Assembly: GCF_020742345.1 (NCBI RefSeq)
Contig: NZ_DYXC01000054.1
Location: forward strand, 1-8,765
Length of the DNA: 8,765 nt
Origin: Enteractinococcus helveticum
Lineage (GTDB): Bacteria; Actinomycetota; Actinomycetes; Actinomycetales; Micrococcaceae
Direction of reading: 5' to 3'
In this document: piece after piece, positions 6,713-8,765 of the stretch
How positions within the stretch are numbered: the stretch's first letter is position 1
Layout of the letters: each line of letters starts with the position of its first letter
Translations under genes and position numbers: made by a program
Notes under the pieces: generated by a model
Told to the model about the DNA's origin: nothing
Seen by the model: the letters and a program-made list of their open reading frames with translations, nothing else
The model's database searches: none

Positions 6713-8215
6713 TTAGTTTGTGCTACGTTCGTTGTCATCAAGCGAGCCCTGGGCGATCGCAATTTCTTCGTCGTCGCTGAGCATGTCCTGGTGACGCATT
6801 TCTTCGTAGTCTTGCGGACGACGGCGCTGAATGATTTCTCCCCAAATCAAGCCGAGTACGCCACTGAGAATAATCAGACCGGGCATGATGTAGATCAGCG
6901 CGGAGCCTGCTTCGGCATCGATCATCAGATCGAAATTGACCAGGATCATGATGAACACGGCGGTCAAACCGATGGTGGCGACGCTTGGTGCAATAACGCG
7001 CGTCCAAATGCCGCGCTGCAGCTGATTGGTACGGAACCATGCAATGATCGCAACCGAAGTGACGGCCAGCAAGAAGACCAGACCGAATGCCGCGGCGTTG
7101 GTCAGCCAGGTGAACAGCGTAATGACCGGGAACAGATCGCCCAGTTCGTGGCCAATGCCGGCGATCGCAAATCCCGCAACAACTACGAATGCAAGTCCCG
7201 ACTGCATCATCGATCCGTTGCGTGGTGCACCGTTTGGTGCCGTCGTCCCCAGGGCCTTGGGTAGTACGGTTGAGCGGCCCAGTGCAAAGAAATAGCGGGC
7301 CACGGCGTTGTGGAAGGCCAGCAGCACTGCCAGCAAACTGGTGACAAACAGCAGGTTGGCAAAATTCGCCAGCATCGGTGAGTGTTGGCCCAGCCAGTTG
7401 AAGATCAGATCTGGGCCGAAGGCCTGGGATTCTTCGACAACGCTGCTTGGCCCCACGCCAACGCCGACTGCCCAGGCAGAAAATGCGTAGAACAGTGCGA
7501 TAACGATCAGCGCAATATAGGTTGCTCGCGCTACGGTGCGACGTGGGTCAACAACTTCTTCGGAGTAGATGGCGCCGGATTCAAATCCCATAAACGCTGC
7601 GACGCCGAAGGCCAGCAGCACGCCGATGCCGGGAACGAAGAACTCATCGGCGGCAAAAGCAGCGGCCGAAACACCTTCTGGGGCAATCGAGATGGCCATG
7701 ATGTCAACAATGACCACGACCACGAATTCCAGCATGACGACGACGCCGAGCACCTTAGCTGACAGATCAATAGATCGGACACCAAGCAATGCAACGATCA
7801 GCCAGGCCGCCAGTGCGGTCAACCACCACGGGAGGGCTAGCCCGGTGAAGTTGGCGATGAGGTTGGAGGCGGCAAAACCGAACAGCCCGTAGAGCCCGAT
7901 CTGCATCATGTTGTACGACACCAGCGCCAGGATGGCCGCGGCGATGCCCTGCCGGTTCCCCAGGCCCTCGGTCACGTACGCGTAGAAGGCACCGGCATTT
8001 TGAATTTCCCGGCTCATGGCCGTGTAGCCCACGGCAAAGAGCACCAGGATCAGTCCAAGCACAATATAGGTTTGCGGCACCCCGAGAAGTCCGGCAACCG
8101 CATAGTTGGTCGGAATACCTCCGGCCAGAACGGTTAGTGGAGCCGAGGCCGCGATGATAATAAAAACCAGCGATGCGGTGGACAGACGCCGCCGATCTAA
8201 ACGTGTACTTTCCAT
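6713..8215 (-). CDS. APC-family amino acid/amine permease
   Basis: The product is a 500-residue inner-membrane transporter of the amino acid-polyamine-organocation superfamily. Helix 1 carries the typical unwound substrate-site region ASAPLTVLAGGIP (23-35), and FMGFESGAIYSEEVVDPRR (208-226) is the conserved helix 6 and following loop. About twelve hydrophobic segments lie between residues 12 and 460, and the last 37 or so residues form a charged, acid-rich cytoplasmic tail. I start at ATG 8215 because AGGAGA lies 7-8 nt upstream and the protein then begins as the family does. The open frame extends 49 codons further upstream, but that stretch is polar, unlike the family, and covers the operator sites. 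It heads an operon with the amine oxidase, so it probably imports the oxidase substrate. PuuP/ethanolamine-type amine uptake is the nearest functional analogy; specificity is not visible. Confidence 0.9.
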   Translation of the reverse strand: MESTRLDRRRLSTASLVFIIIAASAPLTVLAGGIPTNYAVAGLLGVPQTYIVLGLILVLFAVGYTAMSREIQNAGAFYAYVTEGLGNRQGIAAAILALVSYNMMQIGLYGLFGFAASNLIANFTGLALPWWLTALAAWLIVALLGVRSIDLSAKVLGVVVMLEFVVVVIVDIMAISIAPEGVSAAAFAADEFFVPGIGVLLAFGVAAFMGFESGAIYSEEVVDPRRTVARATYIALIVIALFYAFSAWAVGVGVGPSSVVEESQAFGPDLIFNWLGQHSPMLANFANLLFVTSLLAVLLAFHNAVARYFFALGRSTVLPKALGTTAPNGAPRNGSMMQSGLAFVVVAGFAIAGIGHELGDLFPVITLFTWLTNAAAFGLVFLLAVTSVAIIAWFRTNQLQRGIWTRVIAPSVATIGLTAVFIMILVNFDLMIDAEAGSALIYIMPGLIILSGVLGLIWGEIIQRRRPQDYEEMRHQDMLSDDEEIAIAQGSLDDNERSTN

Positions 8216-8274
8216 TTGGGGTCTCCTAAGTCCAAACAATAATCCCAGTGTGGCCCACAACACGCAGTGATTGA

Positions 8275-8310
8275 TTGGCCGTGCGTGCACGCCACTTGGT
8301 AAACAGTGCC
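8275..8310 (-). promoter_or_regulatory. Tandem AraC/XylS-type operator candidate upstream of permease-oxidase operon
   Basis: Read on the minus strand, the half-sites are GGCA-N6-ACCAA (8310-8296) and TGCA-N6-GCCAA (8289-8275), with a 6-bp spacer and 21-bp period. Aligned with the element at 2606-2641 in the same orientation, 23 of 36 positions agree, including a core CCAAGTGnCnTGCACG. It ends 59 nt before the permease start (81 nt in the dehydrogenase case). This is likely a binding site for the regulator at 4310-5278 (inference). Confidence 0.6.
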
Positions 8311-8327
8311 GGACCTCACATTTGCCG

Positions 8328-8363
8328 TGCACCCCTGGGCAAGACCTGTGCACTGGGATCACA
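8328..8363 (+). promoter_or_regulatory. Weaker tandem operator candidate facing the cupin gene
   Basis: TGCA boxes at 8328 and 8349 are 21 bp apart, each followed after six bases by GGCAA and TCACA. The match to each of the two better elements is 17 of 36 positions, mostly in the TGCAC boxes, so the second box is degenerate. It ends 70 nt before the cupin start, a similar distance to the other two sites. Confidence 0.35.
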
Positions 8364-8433
8364 GAATCAGCAGACGCCCATCAGTCAAGATCAATGCGTA
8401 GCCAGTTTGAGTTGTCGAAAATAAGGAGACTTC

Positions 8434-8765
8434 ATGACCTACGATATTGGCCGCCTGGCCGAGGCCGAATTCCAGCCCTTCCCCCACCCAGCCGACCCTT
8501 CGAAATCAGCCGGTGAGTTCGCGTGGATTCGCCAGGGCAAGGCCCAGTTCTGGCGTGGGACTCAAGACACCATGCCACAGGTAGCGCCCTACCCATTTGC
8601 CCGGGCCGAAATTATCCACGTCATCGAAGGCGCTGTTGATATTGAAATGCCCGACGGCGATGTGATCCATCTGGGTGTCGGCGATGTCGGTGCGTTTGAT
8701 CAGAACATCGACACCACGTGGACGTTTACTTTCCCGTTCACCAAGCTTTCGGTGTTTCCCGAAGA
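8434..8765 (+). CDS. Cupin-domain protein, partial (cut by window edge)
   Basis: The frame is open from ATG 8434 to the end of the window, giving 110 codons and no stop. AAGGAGA (8423-8429) is an excellent ribosome site 4 nt upstream. The visible protein is one small beta-barrel cupin resembling the Cupin_3/DUF861 group that includes EutQ and ureidoglycine-aminohydrolase-like proteins. Supporting blocks are FARAEIIHVIEGAVDIEM (55-72), GVGDVGAFDQ (81-90) and TTWTFTFPFTKLSVF (94-108). Few metal-binding histidines are visible (H62 is one), so catalysis is uncertain. It is divergent from the permease gene and shares its control region. It may act in the same amine pathway, for instance on or by sensing an amine or aldehyde intermediate, but no activity can be assigned. 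More genes of the unit may follow beyond the edge. Confidence 0.8.
   Translation, partial: MTYDIGRLAEAEFQPFPHPADPSKSAGEFAWIRQGKAQFWRGTQDTMPQVAPYPFARAEIIHVIEGAVDIEMPDGDVIHLGVGDVGAFDQNIDTTWTFTFPFTKLSVFPE

Larger units (their letters stand above)
8216..8433. promoter_or_regulatory. Divergent control region between permease-oxidase operon and cupin gene
   Basis: This 218-bp region holds no gene. It contains two outward-facing tandem operator candidates (8275-8310 on the minus strand, 8328-8363 on the plus strand). It also holds a 9-bp inverted repeat, ATCCCAGTG (8242-8250) and CACTGGGAT (8351-8359), and ribosome sites at both ends. On the minus strand a GATTAT/TATTGT stretch at 8244-8236 is a weak -10 candidate for the permease. 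No convincing consensus promoter is seen for the cupin gene. Confidence 0.6.

Noticed and set aside
6701..7264. 187-codon open frame on the plus strand
   Set aside because: It lies wholly antisense to the permease and oxidase start, has a low-complexity D/Q/N-rich translation, and resembles no family; it is a codon-bias shadow.
8285..8353. GTGCAC palindromes as operators of a LacI- or GntR-type regulator
   Set aside because: The 21-bp period and the flanking CCAA-like boxes on one side fit tandem AraC/XylS half-sites better, and such a regulator is encoded nearby; not fully excluded.
8216..8362. 49-codon upstream extension of the permease reading frame
   Set aside because: The added residues are polar and unlike the family. 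The ATG at 8215 has a good AGGAGA, and the extension would cover the operator array.
8271..8516. 81-codon open frame overlapping the cupin start
   Set aside because: It conflicts with the clearly family-like cupin frame and lies across the operator region; no ribosome site.
1..8765. tRNA, rRNA, CRISPR arrays, insertion sequences, attachment sites
   Set aside because: No cloverleaf, repeat-spacer pattern, transposase-like protein or terminal repeats were seen on reading both strands.

Overview
The window looks like a chromosomal segment of an actinobacterium with moderate G+C content, plausibly of the Micrococcales/Micrococcaceae type. This rests on G/C-ending codons, purine-rich ribosome binding sites, a GTG start, and protein flavours (mycothiol-era Zn alcohol dehydrogenase, actinobacterial flavin amine oxidase, APC permease). 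The genus cannot be fixed from the sequence alone. No RNA genes, insertion sequences, CRISPR arrays or phage genes are visible.

Layout, left to right. (1) 121-1416 (+) encodes a 12-helix MFS transporter. (2) 1400-2495 (-) is a zinc-dependent medium-chain alcohol dehydrogenase gene broken by two single-base losses; its original end overlaps the end of the MFS gene. (3) 2496-2722 is a divergent control region with a tandem AraC/XylS-type operator candidate pointing at (4) 2723-4138 (+), an aldehyde dehydrogenase followed by a strong hairpin terminator. (5) 4310-5278 (+) is an AraC-family activator of the FeaR/XylS type with its own promoter; its end faces the end of the next operon across a second strong hairpin terminator. 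(6) On the minus strand, an APC amino acid/amine permease (8215-6713) and a flavin monoamine oxidase (6680-5337) form a two-gene operon. (7) 8216-8433 is a divergent control region with two more operator candidates. (8) 8434 to the window edge (+) is a small cupin protein, cut by the edge.

Together genes 4-8, with gene 2 when intact, read as an amine-catabolism module. The permease imports an amine, the flavin oxidase converts it to an aldehyde, ammonia and hydrogen peroxide, the aldehyde dehydrogenase oxidises the aldehyde to an acid, and the alcohol dehydrogenase would have interconverted aldehyde and alcohol. The logic parallels the E. coli phenylethylamine/tyramine set (amine oxidase, FeaB, FeaR), but with a flavin oxidase and a dedicated permease. 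The true substrate (aromatic amine, polyamine or other) is unknown.

The most notable observation is regulatory. A 36-bp tandem element, TGCA-N6-nCCAA repeated with a 21-bp period, occurs upstream of the aldehyde dehydrogenase. It recurs, in the same orientation relative to its gene, upstream of the permease-oxidase operon 5.6 kb away; the two copies match at 23 of 36 positions by hand alignment. A weaker copy points at the cupin gene. This is the architecture expected for the XylS/FeaR-type regulator encoded between them, and it ties the separate transcription units into one candidate regulon.
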